Part shown: positions 21,929 to 29,763 of the stretch, piece after piece | How positions within the stretch are numbered: the first letter of the stretch is position 1 | How the letters are laid out: the number at the start of each line of letters is the position of its first letter | DNA from: Clostridia bacterium | GTDB lineage: Bacteria > Bacillota > Clostridia > Oscillospirales > CAG-382 | Assembly: GCA_017629175.1 (NCBI GenBank) | Contig: JAGBXS010000031.1 | Coordinates: 1-38,771 of the forward strand | DNA length: 38,771 nucleotides | Reading direction: 5' to 3' | Notes under the pieces: generated by a model | The model's database searches: none | What the model was told of the DNA's origin: nothing | Seen by the model: only the letters and a program-made list of their open reading frames with translations | Translations under genes and position numbers: made by a program

Positions 21929-23251
21929 ATGGAAACGGAACGCCAAGACCTATACGGAAAACAGCTTGCCCGCATGATCGCCTGCGAGACCGTCTCGGTG
22001 CAAGGAATACACGGCGGGGAGCCCTTCGATCACTTCCGCAGCATCCTGCGGGAGGAATTCCCCGGCGTTTTCTCCGTCATGGAGGAGTCTCTTTTTGAGG
22101 GCAGTATCCTTCTGCGCTGGAGAGGCCGCGAGGAACACCGCCTCCCCATTCTGCTGATGAACCATCACGACGTGGTGGAAGCCACGGGCAACTGGAAATA
22201 CCCGCCCTTTTCAGGCACCATTGCCGAGGGGAAGGTTTGGGGCAGAGGCACGCTGGACACCAAGGGCGGGCTTTTTGCCATGCTGAGAGCGGCAGAGGAG
22301 CTGATCGCCGAGGGCTTTGTCCCCGAACAGGACGTCTATTTCGTCTCTACCTGCACGGAAGAGACCGACGGCTACGGCGGAAAAAAGATCGCCGGATATC
22401 TCCAAAGCCAAAACCTTACCTTTGATCTCATTTTAGACGAAGGCGGCATGATCCTCTACGATCCCATCGGCGGGGCGGACGGAGAGTTCGCCATGATCGG
22501 CGTAGGGGAAAAGGGATTTATGAACTTGAAATTTACCGCCCGTTCCGCGGGAGGTCACGCCTCTGCGCCGGGGAAGGACACTCCCTTGGTACGGCTGGGA
22601 AAATTCATGGCGGAAGCGGAAAAGGGCAAGATCTTCCCCGCCCGACTCTCCCCTGCGGTGAAGGAAATGCTTTCCCGCTTCTCCCCCACCATGAAAGGGG
22701 TCATGAAGCTGGCCTGCGGGCATATAGGGCTCTTCGGCGGTTTGATGAAGAAGGTGATGCCTGCCGTTTCTCCCACGGCGGGAGCGATGCTGAAGACCAC
22801 CCTGGCCTTCACCATGTGCGGCGGCTCTGCAGGCGCCAACGTGCTTCCCGGCGAGGCTTTTGTGGTGGGCAATATGCGGTATTCCCATCACCAAGGGCGG
22901 GATGCTTCCTTGGAGGCCATCACCCGTCTGGCGGCAAGCTACGACATCGAGACCCAAGTGATCACCGACGGAGGCGGTTCCCCCCTGACAGACCACCGCG
23001 AAAAGGGCTTCCGCTTTATGGAGAAGACGGTAGAGGAGCTTTTCCCCGGGGTGCACAGCGTACCCTACGTTACCACCGGTGCCAGCGACTGCCGTTACTT
23101 CGGCGGACTTTCCCGTAATTGCCTGCGGTTTGCTCCCTTCCGTATCGACAAGCAACAGCTGGCAAGCGTTCACGGCGAGGACGAAAACGTAGATCTGAAC
23201 ACCCTCCCCGCCGCCGTGGACTTCTACCGCCGCGTGATCTCTCGGTGGTAA
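21929..23251 (+). CDS. M20 family metallopeptidase (carboxypeptidase S-like)
   Basis: A 440-residue zinc peptidase. Metal and catalytic residues can be placed: the HxD motif as NHHDVVE at 78-84 (His79, Asp81), the bridging aspartate in GRGTLDTKGG (Asp110), the EE pair in STCTEETDGYG (Glu144, Glu145), the next ligand in ILDEGG (Asp170), and the final His in ASVHGEDENVD near the C-terminus. The dimerisation domain lies between them (ARSAGGHASAPG). The sequence pattern fits the CPS1/PM20D1-type branch, acting on peptides or N-acyl amino acids in the cytoplasm. AAGGAG lies 7 bases before the ATG. Monocistronic: own promoter and terminator. Specificity cannot be told. Confidence 0.9.
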   Translation: METERQDLYGKQLARMIACETVSVQGIHGGEPFDHFRSILREEFPGVFSVMEESLFEGSILLRWRGREEHRLPILLMNHHDVVEATGNWKYPPFSGTIAEGKVWGRGTLDTKGGLFAMLRAAEELIAEGFVPEQDVYFVSTCTEETDGYGGKKIAGYLQSQNLTFDLILDEGGMILYDPIGGADGEFAMIGVGEKGFMNLKFTARSAGGHASAPGKDTPLVRLGKFMAEAEKGKIFPARLSPAVKEMLSRFSPTMKGVMKLACGHIGLFGGLMKKVMPAVSPTAGAMLKTTLAFTMCGGSAGANVLPGEAFVVGNMRYSHHQGRDASLEAITRLAASYDIETQVITDGGGSPLTDHREKGFRFMEKTVEELFPGVHSVPYVTTGASDCRYFGGLSRNCLRFAPFRIDKQQLASVHGEDENVDLNTLPAAVDFYRRVISRW

Positions 23252-23267
23252 GCAAAAAAATCAAGAA

Positions 23268-23302
23268 CAAACGCCCGGGATGCCGATCTCGGGCGTTTTT
23301 TG
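23268..23302 (+). terminator. Intrinsic terminator of the M20 peptidase gene
   Basis: ACGCCCGGGATGCCGATC-type stem with TCGGGCGT as partner (23271-23296), followed by TTTTTTG. Confidence 0.88.
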
Positions 23303-23328
23303 CAAAAAAAGAAATTTCTCTCCCCTAC

Positions 23329-23357
23329 TTGACAAACAGCACACTCTGTGCTATAAT
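23329..23357 (+). promoter_or_regulatory. Consensus sigma-A promoter of the degV operon
   Basis: TTGACA (23329-23334), exactly 17 bases, TATAAT (23352-23357), with TGC before the -10. Both hexamers match the consensus perfectly. The spacer is filled by a palindrome, so a bound protein would block RNA polymerase. Confidence 0.9.
23338..23352. promoter_or_regulatory. Palindromic operator candidate 1, in promoter spacer
   Basis: AGCACACTCTGTGCT: arms AGCACA and TGTGCT with CTC between. It fills the spacer of the degV promoter. It matches the palindrome at 23499-23513 at 13 of 15 positions. Confidence 0.75.
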
Positions 23358-23369
23358 GCTCGCGAGTGT

Positions 23370-23382
23370 GGCACAGTGTGCC
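23370..23382. promoter_or_regulatory. Palindromic operator candidate 2
   Basis: GGCACAGTGTGCC: arms GGCACA and TGTGCC around a central G, located just past the expected transcription start. Its centre is about 31 bases from that of operator 1, roughly three helical turns. Confidence 0.65.
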
Positions 23383-23400
23383 CTCTCCCCCCCTTTTTTG

Positions 23401-23485
23401 CTGCAGGGTTCTCCCCCCCAACGGAAGCCACCATTTCCGTGAATCCTGCAGCTCCTCTTAAAATTTTCGGAGCGTATCCCGCTCC
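23401..23485 (+). promoter_or_regulatory. Structured leader of the degV mRNA
   Basis: The leader between the promoter and degV is about 175 bases. CTGCAGGGTTC (23401-23411) can pair with GAATCCTGCAG (23441-23451) with one G-U, enclosing ACGGAA / TTCCGT (23421-23426 and 23435-23440). Downstream GGAGCG (23469-23474) can pair with CGCTCC (23480-23485), or its GGAGC with GCTCC at 23451-23455. These are possible RNA structures; no known riboswitch is recognised. Confidence 0.45.
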
Positions 23486-23497
23486 AAAAAAATTACT

Positions 23498-23514
23498 CAG
23501 CACACAGTGTGCTG
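23498..23514. promoter_or_regulatory. Palindromic operator candidate 3, near degV start
   Basis: CAGCACACAGTGTGCTG, a perfect 17-bp palindrome around a central A, 24 bases before the degV ATG and about 130 bases from operator 2. It shares its core half-sites GCACAC and GTGTGC with operators 1 and 2. Distance suggests DNA looping or a transcription roadblock. Confidence 0.7.
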
Positions 23515-23537
23515 AAATAGAAAGGACTCATTCTCCT

Positions 23538-24359
23538 ATGATCAAAATCGTTTTGGATTCCTCCGCCGATCTGACGGCAATGGAGGGAATTCCCTTTTCC
23601 TTCGCTCCCTTGAAGATCGTTACCCAAGAGGAGCAATTCATTGATGACGCCGATCTGGACGTGGAAGCCATGGCAGAGCATCTCTACAATTACCGCGGCA
23701 GATCCACCACCTCCTGTCCCAATCCCGAGGATTGGCTGGCAGCCTTCGGAGACGGCGAGGAGATCTTGTGCATCACCATTACCAGCGGGATTTCCGGCAC
23801 CTATAACTCCGCCCGCATCGCCAAACAGCAGTACGAGGAGGCCTTCCCCCATCGCAAGGTGGAGCTGGTGGATTCTCTTTCCGCAGGACCGGAGATCGCC
23901 TTGATGGCAGAGAAAGCGCGGGAATGGATCCTGGAAGGGCGCACCCTGGAGCAGATCGCCGCTGCTCTGAAATCCTACCGCACCGAGCTGTTGTTTGCGC
24001 TGGAATCCCTGCAAAACTTTGCCAACAACGGCAGAGTCAGCAAGCTGGCGGCAAAAACCGCAGGCGTGCTGGGCATCCGCGCCGTGGGCAGAGCCAGCGA
24101 TCACGGCACGCTGGAGCTTTTGGAGAAGGCGCGAGGCGAAAGCCGTACCCTCAGCACGCTGATCAAGCTTCTGGGAGAAAAAGGCTACCGCGGCGGCAAG
24201 GCGCGGATCACCCATTGCGGAAACCCTTCCGCGGCGGAGCAGTTGGCCATGCTGATCAAGGAGCATTTCAAGGGTGCCGCCGTCACGGTTGCCGATTGCA
24301 GAGGACTTTGCGCCTATTACGCAGAGAGGGGCGGTATGCTCCTGGGGTTTGAAGCATGA
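23538..24359 (+). CDS. DegV family fatty-acid-binding protein (FakB-like)
   Basis: A 273-residue DegV protein: MIKIVLDSSADLTAMEGIPF is the family start, then the lipid-binding Thr/Ser region GRSTTSCPNPEDWLAAF, the ITITSGISGTYNSARIAKQQ motif and VELVDSLSAGPEIALM. DegV proteins bind a long-chain fatty acid in a buried pocket, and FakB members present it to the kinase FakA. No FakA is in the window; instead the gene overlaps the next, an AMP-forming acyl ligase, by ATGA. The AAAGGA site is 11-12 bases from the ATG, longer than usual. The promoter carries a palindromic operator in its spacer. Fatty-acid carrier is the likely role; ligand specificity is unknown. Confidence 0.9.
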   Translation: MIKIVLDSSADLTAMEGIPFSFAPLKIVTQEEQFIDDADLDVEAMAEHLYNYRGRSTTSCPNPEDWLAAFGDGEEILCITITSGISGTYNSARIAKQQYEEAFPHRKVELVDSLSAGPEIALMAEKAREWILEGRTLEQIAAALKSYRTELLFALESLQNFANNGRVSKLAAKTAGVLGIRAVGRASDHGTLELLEKARGESRTLSTLIKLLGEKGYRGGKARITHCGNPSAAEQLAMLIKEHFKGAAVTVADCRGLCAYYAERGGMLLGFEA

Positions 24360-26032
24360 AGAACCATCAGTTACATCCCCGCTTGCAGTTCACCACCGTT
24401 CGCGAGGTCTTGGAGTGGGCAAGGGAAACCCACAAAGATAAAATCGCCTATTCTTACAGAGAGAAGGCGAGCGATCAAGAGATCTTAAAGGTATCCTTCG
24501 AGAAGCTGCATCGGGATGCCGCCGCGCTGGCCTCCGCGTTGACCGCCATGGGGGTGCAAGGCAAGCATTGCGCCGTGGTGGGTAAGCTTTCCTACCATTG
24601 GGCATTGGTGTACTTTGCAGTTCTGTCCGCAGGGGGCGTGCTGATGCCTCTGGACAAGGATTGGAAGCCCGAGGATCTTGCCCATACCGCAGGAGAAGGA
24701 GAAGCAAAATTCCTCTTCTGCGACAGCGAAAGCAAGGAAGCGGCAGAGGCTATTTCCGCCCGTGCAGACCTGGAGCATTCCCCCGTTTGGATGAATGCCT
24801 GCGGCGAGGGCTCTTTGGAGGAGCTTCTTTCCTACGGGAAGGTCAATCCCACGGCTCTTCCCGCCGTTGACCCCGCCAATCCCGCCCTTTTGGTCTACAC
24901 CTCCGGCACCACCGGTGCAGGAAAGGGCGTGCTTCTGAGCCAGGAAGCCATCATCAGCAACATCACCGCCGCTTTGCCCTATATTGATTATTCCGAGAAA
25001 ACGGTGGGCGTTCTGCCGCCCCACCACACCTACGGCTCCACGGTCATGTTCTTGGGGCATACCATCATCGGCTCCGAGGTATACATCTCCGCAGGCCTGC
25101 GGCATATTCAACGAGAGCTGAAGGAACAAAAGCCGGGGCATTTGGTTTTGGTGCCCTTGTACCTTGAGACCTTTTACCGCAAGATCTTGGCCAACGTCAA
25201 GGAGCAGAAGAAGGAAAAGCTCCTCTTCTCCATGATCAAGGTAAGCAACGCTCTGCGGAAGACCGGCATCGACCTGCGGAAAAAGCTGTTCGCCTCTGTG
25301 CGGGAGGCCTTTGGCGGGGAGATCAAAACGGTGATCTCCGGGGGCGCCCCCATCAACCGCGACATTCTGGCCTTTTTTGAAGCCATCGGTATCTCCACCC
25401 TGAACGGCTACGGCATTACGGAGTGCGCACCGCTGATCGCGGTCAACCGCTCCCGCTGTATAGTTCCCGACAGCGTGGGGCACGTCATCGACGTAGACAC
25501 CGTGAAGATCCAAGACCCCGATGACAACGGCGAGGGAGAAATTCTGGTCAAAGGCCCCAACGTGATGCTGGGCTACTACAAAAATCCCGCCGCCACGGCG
25601 GAAGCCATTGACAGCGAGGGATATTTCCACACCGGAGATTACGGCAGGCTTGACGAAAACGGTATTCTGTTCATCACCGGGCGGAAGAAGAACCTGATCA
25701 TCCTCTCCAACGGCAAGAACGTGTACCCCGAGGAGATGGAAAACGACCTCATCGCCCTGCCCGGCGTGCTGGAGGTTGTGGTCTACCAGGGCAAGAGCAA
25801 GCGGGGCGAGGCCCACGATGCCATCGTGGCGGAGATCTACCCCGACCCGGAATACTGCAAGAAGAACGGTGTGGAGGATCCCACCGCCTTCCTGAAAGCC
25901 CACGTGGATGCCTACAACCGTACCGCCACCTCTTACAAGCGGATCGCCAAGCTGAAGGTTCGCCACACCGAGTTCCCCAAGAACACCCTGCGGAAGATCA
26001 AACGGTTTGAGCTGGATACCACGATTGATTGA
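24356..26032 (+). CDS. AMP-forming acyl-CoA/acyl-acid ligase
   Basis: A 558-residue adenylate-forming enzyme. The phosphate-binding motif YTSGTTGAGKGVLLS is at about residues 181-195, the A5 motif is LNGYGITECAPLIAVNR, the A7/A8 hinge is YFHTGDYGRLDENGILFITG with GRKKNLIILSNGKNVYPEE, and the catalytic lysine lies in FPKNTLRKIKRFE near the C-terminus. All are intact. It resembles long-chain acyl-CoA synthetases and acyl-ACP synthetases and should activate a carboxylic acid, probably a fatty acid given the coupled DegV partner (inference). It starts with an ATG overlapping the degV stop (ATGA); the local ribosome site is weak, consistent with coupling. A bidirectional terminator follows. Confidence 0.9.
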   Translation: MKNHQLHPRLQFTTVREVLEWARETHKDKIAYSYREKASDQEILKVSFEKLHRDAAALASALTAMGVQGKHCAVVGKLSYHWALVYFAVLSAGGVLMPLDKDWKPEDLAHTAGEGEAKFLFCDSESKEAAEAISARADLEHSPVWMNACGEGSLEELLSYGKVNPTALPAVDPANPALLVYTSGTTGAGKGVLLSQEAIISNITAALPYIDYSEKTVGVLPPHHTYGSTVMFLGHTIIGSEVYISAGLRHIQRELKEQKPGHLVLVPLYLETFYRKILANVKEQKKEKLLFSMIKVSNALRKTGIDLRKKLFASVREAFGGEIKTVISGGAPINRDILAFFEAIGISTLNGYGITECAPLIAVNRSRCIVPDSVGHVIDVDTVKIQDPDDNGEGEILVKGPNVMLGYYKNPAATAEAIDSEGYFHTGDYGRLDENGILFITGRKKNLIILSNGKNVYPEEMENDLIALPGVLEVVVYQGKSKRGEAHDAIVAEIYPDPEYCKKNGVEDPTAFLKAHVDAYNRTATSYKRIAKLKVRHTEFPKNTLRKIKRFELDTTID

Positions 26033-26062
26033 TTTCTCCTTTTCTTGTGTAATATATTTGCA

Positions 26063-26108
26063 AAACAAAAAGCACTGCGGTTTTTCATGTTTCCGCGGTG
26101 CTTTTTGA
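26063..26108 (+). terminator. Bidirectional terminator
   Basis: AAAAAGCACTGCGG / CCGCGGTGCTTTTT (26067-26080 and 26093-26106, one mismatch or G-U), with T-runs for both strands. It serves the acyl ligase (+) and the acyltransferase (-). Confidence 0.92.
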
Positions 26109-26110
26109 TT

Positions 26111-27385
26111 TTATTCCTTATTACGGGAGGCAAGAAGCTTGGCTTCCTGCTGCAAGTACAGAATTTCGGTGGCGAAGGCAAGCTTTGTCACCACGTTTTC
26201 CTTTTTGGGGTAGCAGTAGAAGGAATCGTTCTCCGTGGAAATATCCACGCAATCGAAGGGCTTGATATAGCAGTAATCGTATTCGATGTGCAGGCTGTTG
26301 GTCTGAATGGGGGTGCGCTGGATGCGGTACTCCGCGCCGTTGTATTCTCCCGTCAGCACGAAGCCCTCTCCCGGGCGGTGGGTCAGCTTGCCCTTCCCCA
26401 GGGTCTCAAACTTCCAGCATCTGGGCAGGGAGTACACCTCCACCTCGTCCTCAAAGGAATAGGTGCCGGAAAGGATCTGCTCCTCCACCTGCTTCCGCTC
26501 CCAAGCGAACCAATCGGGAACATGGGAAAACTCCGTCTCCCCCTCGTTGGCGGAAAGGGAGCCGTCCTCGTTCAGCGTCCAGCGCTTGCCGCAATGCTTG
26601 CAGAAGATCTCCGCGCCCTTAGAATCCATTTGGGATTCCGTCTTGCAATGGGGGCACTGATACAGCACCTTGTGCAAGCCTTCTGCGCGGAAGGGCTCTG
26701 TGACAAGGATGCCGTTTTCTTTCTGATACTTGTATTCGTTGTACTGCAACCCCTCACGGATGGCTGCGGTGATGGCCTCGGGGGTCATCTCCTGCACCTG
26801 CTCTGCGGTAAGGAGCTGAGTCATCACGGTGTGCATGGGCACCTTGCGCTTTTTGCGGTAGTTCCAGAAGGGGGTGTGGAGATAATTGCCGTGGTGAACG
26901 ATGGTGACCACGGGCACGCCGTTCTGCTTCACCAAGCGGCCGATGGCATCGGGAATGTAAGAGGTGACACCGCAGGGGGAATACCGCGCCTCGGGATACA
27001 TACAAAGCACATCGCCCCGCTTGGTCACCTTGCGAATGGAACGCACCAAATGGAGATCCATGGTGAACTTTCGAGTGCAGATGGCACCGATCAGCTCCAG
27101 CAGGAAGGGACGGCGGTAAAATCCGTCGATGCTCACCACGTTGTGCAGACGGTGGGGATAGGTCGCCTTGGCCGCCAGCTCAAAATCGATGAAATACATG
27201 TGGTTGGAAAGGAGAATGTAAGGCGGTTTGAGCCCCTCAACGTTCACCTTTTCAATGCGATGGGGCTTTCCGATCAGCAGAATGCCGGAAAGGAAGCGGA
27301 TCAGCCAGGTCAAAAACCAAGGCTGGCGAATGGGATACTTAGGCTTGTACTTTTTCTTGTTTTTGTAGTTGACTTCGATATTCAT
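26111..27385 (-). CDS. PlsC-type acyltransferase fused to a zinc ribbon
   Basis: A 424-residue protein. Residues 1-185 form the acyltransferase: a hydrophobic segment at about 23-39, the catalytic H-x4-D as NHMYFIDFE (His62, Asp67), and motif III as MYPEARYSPCG (130-138). This family transfers acyl chains to 1-acyl-glycerol-3-phosphate at the membrane. A zinc ribbon follows with Cys244, Cys247, Cys262 and Cys265 (CPHCK, FCKHCGKRW), then about 150 residues with EVEVYSLPRCWKFETLGKGK and no recognised domain. That fusion is unusual. GGAG-type site before ATG; promoter at 27415-27443. It converges on the degV-acyl ligase operon, so both may act on the same acyl pool (inference). Confidence 0.85.
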   Translation of the reverse strand: MNIEVNYKNKKKYKPKYPIRQPWFLTWLIRFLSGILLIGKPHRIEKVNVEGLKPPYILLSNHMYFIDFELAAKATYPHRLHNVVSIDGFYRRPFLLELIGAICTRKFTMDLHLVRSIRKVTKRGDVLCMYPEARYSPCGVTSYIPDAIGRLVKQNGVPVVTIVHHGNYLHTPFWNYRKKRKVPMHTVMTQLLTAEQVQEMTPEAITAAIREGLQYNEYKYQKENGILVTEPFRAEGLHKVLYQCPHCKTESQMDSKGAEIFCKHCGKRWTLNEDGSLSANEGETEFSHVPDWFAWERKQVEEQILSGTYSFEDEVEVYSLPRCWKFETLGKGKLTHRPGEGFVLTGEYNGAEYRIQRTPIQTNSLHIEYDYCYIKPFDCVDISTENDSFYCYPKKENVVTKLAFATEILYLQQEAKLLASRNKE

Positions 27386-27414
27386 GCAAGTCTCCGATCC
27401 GTAAAAATCGCTTT

Positions 27415-27443
27415 ATTATACCAAAAAATATTCCAAAAATCAA
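27415..27443 (-). promoter_or_regulatory. Sigma-A-like promoter of the acyltransferase gene
   Basis: On the minus strand TTGATT (27443-27438), a 17-base spacer, TATAAT (27420-27415) preceded by TGG. Confidence 0.75.
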
Positions 27444-27476
27444 CAAAAAAAACGAAAAAAATCTGATTAAAATCGG

Positions 27477-27505
27477 TTGCAAAAAGAGTGCCAAGGTGAT
27501 AAAAT
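27477..27505 (+). promoter_or_regulatory. Sigma-A-like promoter of the alpha/beta hydrolase gene
   Basis: TTGCAA (27477-27482), a 17-base spacer, TAAAAT (27500-27505) preceded by TGA. Confidence 0.72.
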
Positions 27506-27541
27506 AAAAGAAGAAGGTATTTTTTCACAGCGAGGTTTTCT

Positions 27542-28486
27542 ATGACAGCCCTTTGGATCGCCCTTGGCATCATCATTTTTCTGCTTTTAGCGGTACTCAT
27601 CACCGCTTACGTTTGCTTTTTCCGCATTTTTTACTATCCTCCGAGACGGCGCAAGGGCGGCAGTCTCAAATCTCTCCCCTACGGGGACATTTTTGCCCCC
27701 TACAAGGAGGAGATGGCGGAATGGATCCGCAAGGCGGGAGAGCTTCCCTGCAAGGAGGTTTCCGTTACCTCCTTTGACGGGCTGACCCTGCGGGGACGGT
27801 ATTTTGAATATGCTCCCGGCGCACCCATCGAGCTGTTGATGCACGGCTATAAGGGGAACTCGGTGCGGGATCTCAGCGGCGGGATCTTCCGTTGCTTTGC
27901 CTTGGGGCGGAACGCTTTGCTGGTGGATCACCGCAGTGCGGGAAACAGCGAAGGCAACGTGATCACCTTCGGCGTTAACGAAAGCAGGGATTGTCAGACC
28001 TGGGCAAATTTCATTGTTCGGGAGATCGATCCCCAATCAAGGATTATCCTCACGGGCATTTCCATGGGCGCCGCCACGGTAATGACTGCCGCAGGGTACG
28101 ACCTGCCCGAGAACGTGGTAGGCGTGCTGGCGGATTGCGGCTATACCTCCTCGGAGGCCATTATTAAGAAGGTCATTCGGGACATGAAGCTCCCCGCAGA
28201 CCTGCTCTACCCCTTTGCGCGGCTGGGGGCAAGGCTCTTCGGCGGGTTCGACCCGGATGAACGCTCTGCCGTAAGCTCCATGAAACGGTGTAAGCTCCCC
28301 GTGATCTTTATCCACGGCGACGGAGACAATTTTGTTCCCGCAGACATGAGCCGCGAGAATTACGACGCCTGCACCGCAGAAAAACGGCTGGTGATCATCC
28401 CCGGCGCGGGACACGGCCTGTGCTTCCCCGCCGATCGGGAGCGCTACCTCAAAGAGGTGCGGGAATTCTTCGAGCCCTATTTGTAA
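27542..28486 (+). CDS. Membrane-anchored alpha/beta hydrolase
   Basis: A 314-residue protein with an N-terminal membrane anchor (about residues 4-29, WIALGIIIFLLLAVLITAYV) followed by an alpha/beta hydrolase domain: LMHGYKGNSVRDLSG (oxyanion loop), LLVDHRSAGNSEG, nucleophile ITGISMGAATVMTAA with Ser in GISMGA, HGDGDNFVP acid and PGAGHGLCFP His. This is the layout of YqkD-type hydrolases, usually annotated as such or as lysophospholipase-like esterases. Own promoter (27477-27505) and bidirectional terminator; GCGAGG lies upstream of the ATG. The catalytic domain could face either side of the membrane; substrate unknown. Confidence 0.85.
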   Translation: MTALWIALGIIIFLLLAVLITAYVCFFRIFYYPPRRRKGGSLKSLPYGDIFAPYKEEMAEWIRKAGELPCKEVSVTSFDGLTLRGRYFEYAPGAPIELLMHGYKGNSVRDLSGGIFRCFALGRNALLVDHRSAGNSEGNVITFGVNESRDCQTWANFIVREIDPQSRIILTGISMGAATVMTAAGYDLPENVVGVLADCGYTSSEAIIKKVIRDMKLPADLLYPFARLGARLFGGFDPDERSAVSSMKRCKLPVIFIHGDGDNFVPADMSRENYDACTAEKRLVIIPGAGHGLCFPADRERYLKEVREFFEPYL

Positions 28487-28532
28487 AACAAAAAGAACAG
28501 AGCCGATGAAGGTTCTGTTCTTTGTTTTTTGC
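28487..28532 (+). terminator. Bidirectional terminator
   Basis: AAAGAACAGA / TCTGTTCTTT (28492-28501 and 28514-28523), flanked by T-runs on both strands. It separates convergent genes. Confidence 0.85.
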
Positions 28533-28539
28533 TGTTTTT

Positions 28540-29739
28540 TTAGTTGGTATAGTTATCGAAATACCCCTGCACCAAGATCACGGGAGTGCCCTTATCGCCG
28601 CTGCCGCTGGTGAGGTCGCAGAGAGAGCCGATGAGGTCGGTAAGCTGACGGGGAGTAGTACCCTGGGAAGCCATGTTGCCCACCAGGTCGGACTGCTTAG
28701 CGCGGATGCTCTCGGAGATGGCCTTCTTCAGCTCCTCGCCGGAAAGATCCTTGTAGTCGTTGTCAGCCAGATACTTCAGCTTCAGCTCGTTGGGAGTGCC
28801 GATGAGACCGTCGGTAAAGGCGGGAGAAACCACCGGGTCAGCCAGCTCCCAGATCTTACCCTTGGGATCCTTGAAAGCGCCGTCGCCGTAGACCATAACC
28901 TCTACGTGCTTGCCGGTTGCCTCCAGGATCTTCGCCTGGATTTCCAGCACGAGGCCGGTGCATTCTCTGGGGAACAGCTTTACGGTGTCCTCGGTGGACT
29001 TGTTGGAGCCCAACAGACCGTAACGCTCGTTACAGCCGCTACCCTCAACGGAAGAAACAAGAATATCATCCAAGCCGCAAACCACCTTAGCGCCTGCCGC
29101 TTTCAGGATACGCTTAGTACGTGCGCGGGTATGAATATCGCAGGTAAGGATATGATCCGCATAAGGCAGGATTGCCTGGGGACGGTTGGCGAAGATGATC
29201 TCCACCTCGGCACCGCTCTCACGAATCAGGTTGCCGTAATACTCCACGTAATCCACGCCGGTGAACTCGTGCTTGTTCACGCCGAACAGCTCACGATACT
29301 TCTCCAGAGTCAGAACGTCGGAATAGGGGTTCACCCCTGCCTCGTCCAGCTTGTCCAGGCTGACCAGCTCGTTGCCAACCTCGTCGGAGGGGTAGCTGAG
29401 CATCAGAACGATCTTCTTTGCGCCCTTGGCGATGCCTCTCAAGCAGATGGCGAAACGGTTACGGGAAAGAATGGGGAACAAGACACCCACGGTTTCTCCG
29501 CCCAGCTTTGCGCGAACGTCAGCGGCAATGGCATCTACGTGTGCGTAGTTACCCTGTGCGCGTGCAACCACGGACTCGGTTACAGCAATAACGTCACGGT
29601 CGCGAAGGGCAAAGCCTTCACTCTCGGCGGCGGCAAGCACGCTCTCGGAAACGATGGTAGCAAGGTCATCTCCCTGACGGATGATGGGGCAACGAATTCC
29701 GCGGGAAATCGTGCCAACTCTTCTCTCTTTTTGTTCCAT
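28540..29739 (-). CDS. Coenzyme F420-0:L-glutamate ligase family protein
   Basis: A 399-residue protein with the CofE-type F420 ligase fold: RGIRCPIIRQGDDLATIVSE near the start, DRDVIAVTESVVARAQGNYA, SRNRFAICLRGIAKGAKKIV, then KVVCGLDDILVSSVEGSG in the middle. These enzymes add glutamate to F420-0 in archaea and actinobacteria. Firmicutes such as this one do not normally make F420, so the homolog probably ligates glutamate or another amino acid to a different acceptor, and I know of no established role. It is much longer than archaeal CofE (about 250 residues). Monocistronic with its own promoter (29835-29862). GAAGGGAAG lies upstream of the ATG. Confidence 0.82.
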   Translation of the reverse strand: MEQKERRVGTISRGIRCPIIRQGDDLATIVSESVLAAAESEGFALRDRDVIAVTESVVARAQGNYAHVDAIAADVRAKLGGETVGVLFPILSRNRFAICLRGIAKGAKKIVLMLSYPSDEVGNELVSLDKLDEAGVNPYSDVLTLEKYRELFGVNKHEFTGVDYVEYYGNLIRESGAEVEIIFANRPQAILPYADHILTCDIHTRARTKRILKAAGAKVVCGLDDILVSSVEGSGCNERYGLLGSNKSTEDTVKLFPRECTGLVLEIQAKILEATGKHVEVMVYGDGAFKDPKGKIWELADPVVSPAFTDGLIGTPNELKLKYLADNDYKDLSGEELKKAISESIRAKQSDLVGNMASQGTTPRQLTDLIGSLCDLTSGSGDKGTPVILVQGYFDNYTN

Positions 29740-29763
29740 AAAATAGGTTCTTCCCTTCTATAA

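Noticed and set aside
24485..26068. A long open frame on the minus strand antisense to the acyl ligase gene
   Set aside because: GC-rich third positions of the plus-strand gene keep the opposite frame open; the translated product has no recognisable domain, and the plus-strand frame has all adenylation motifs.
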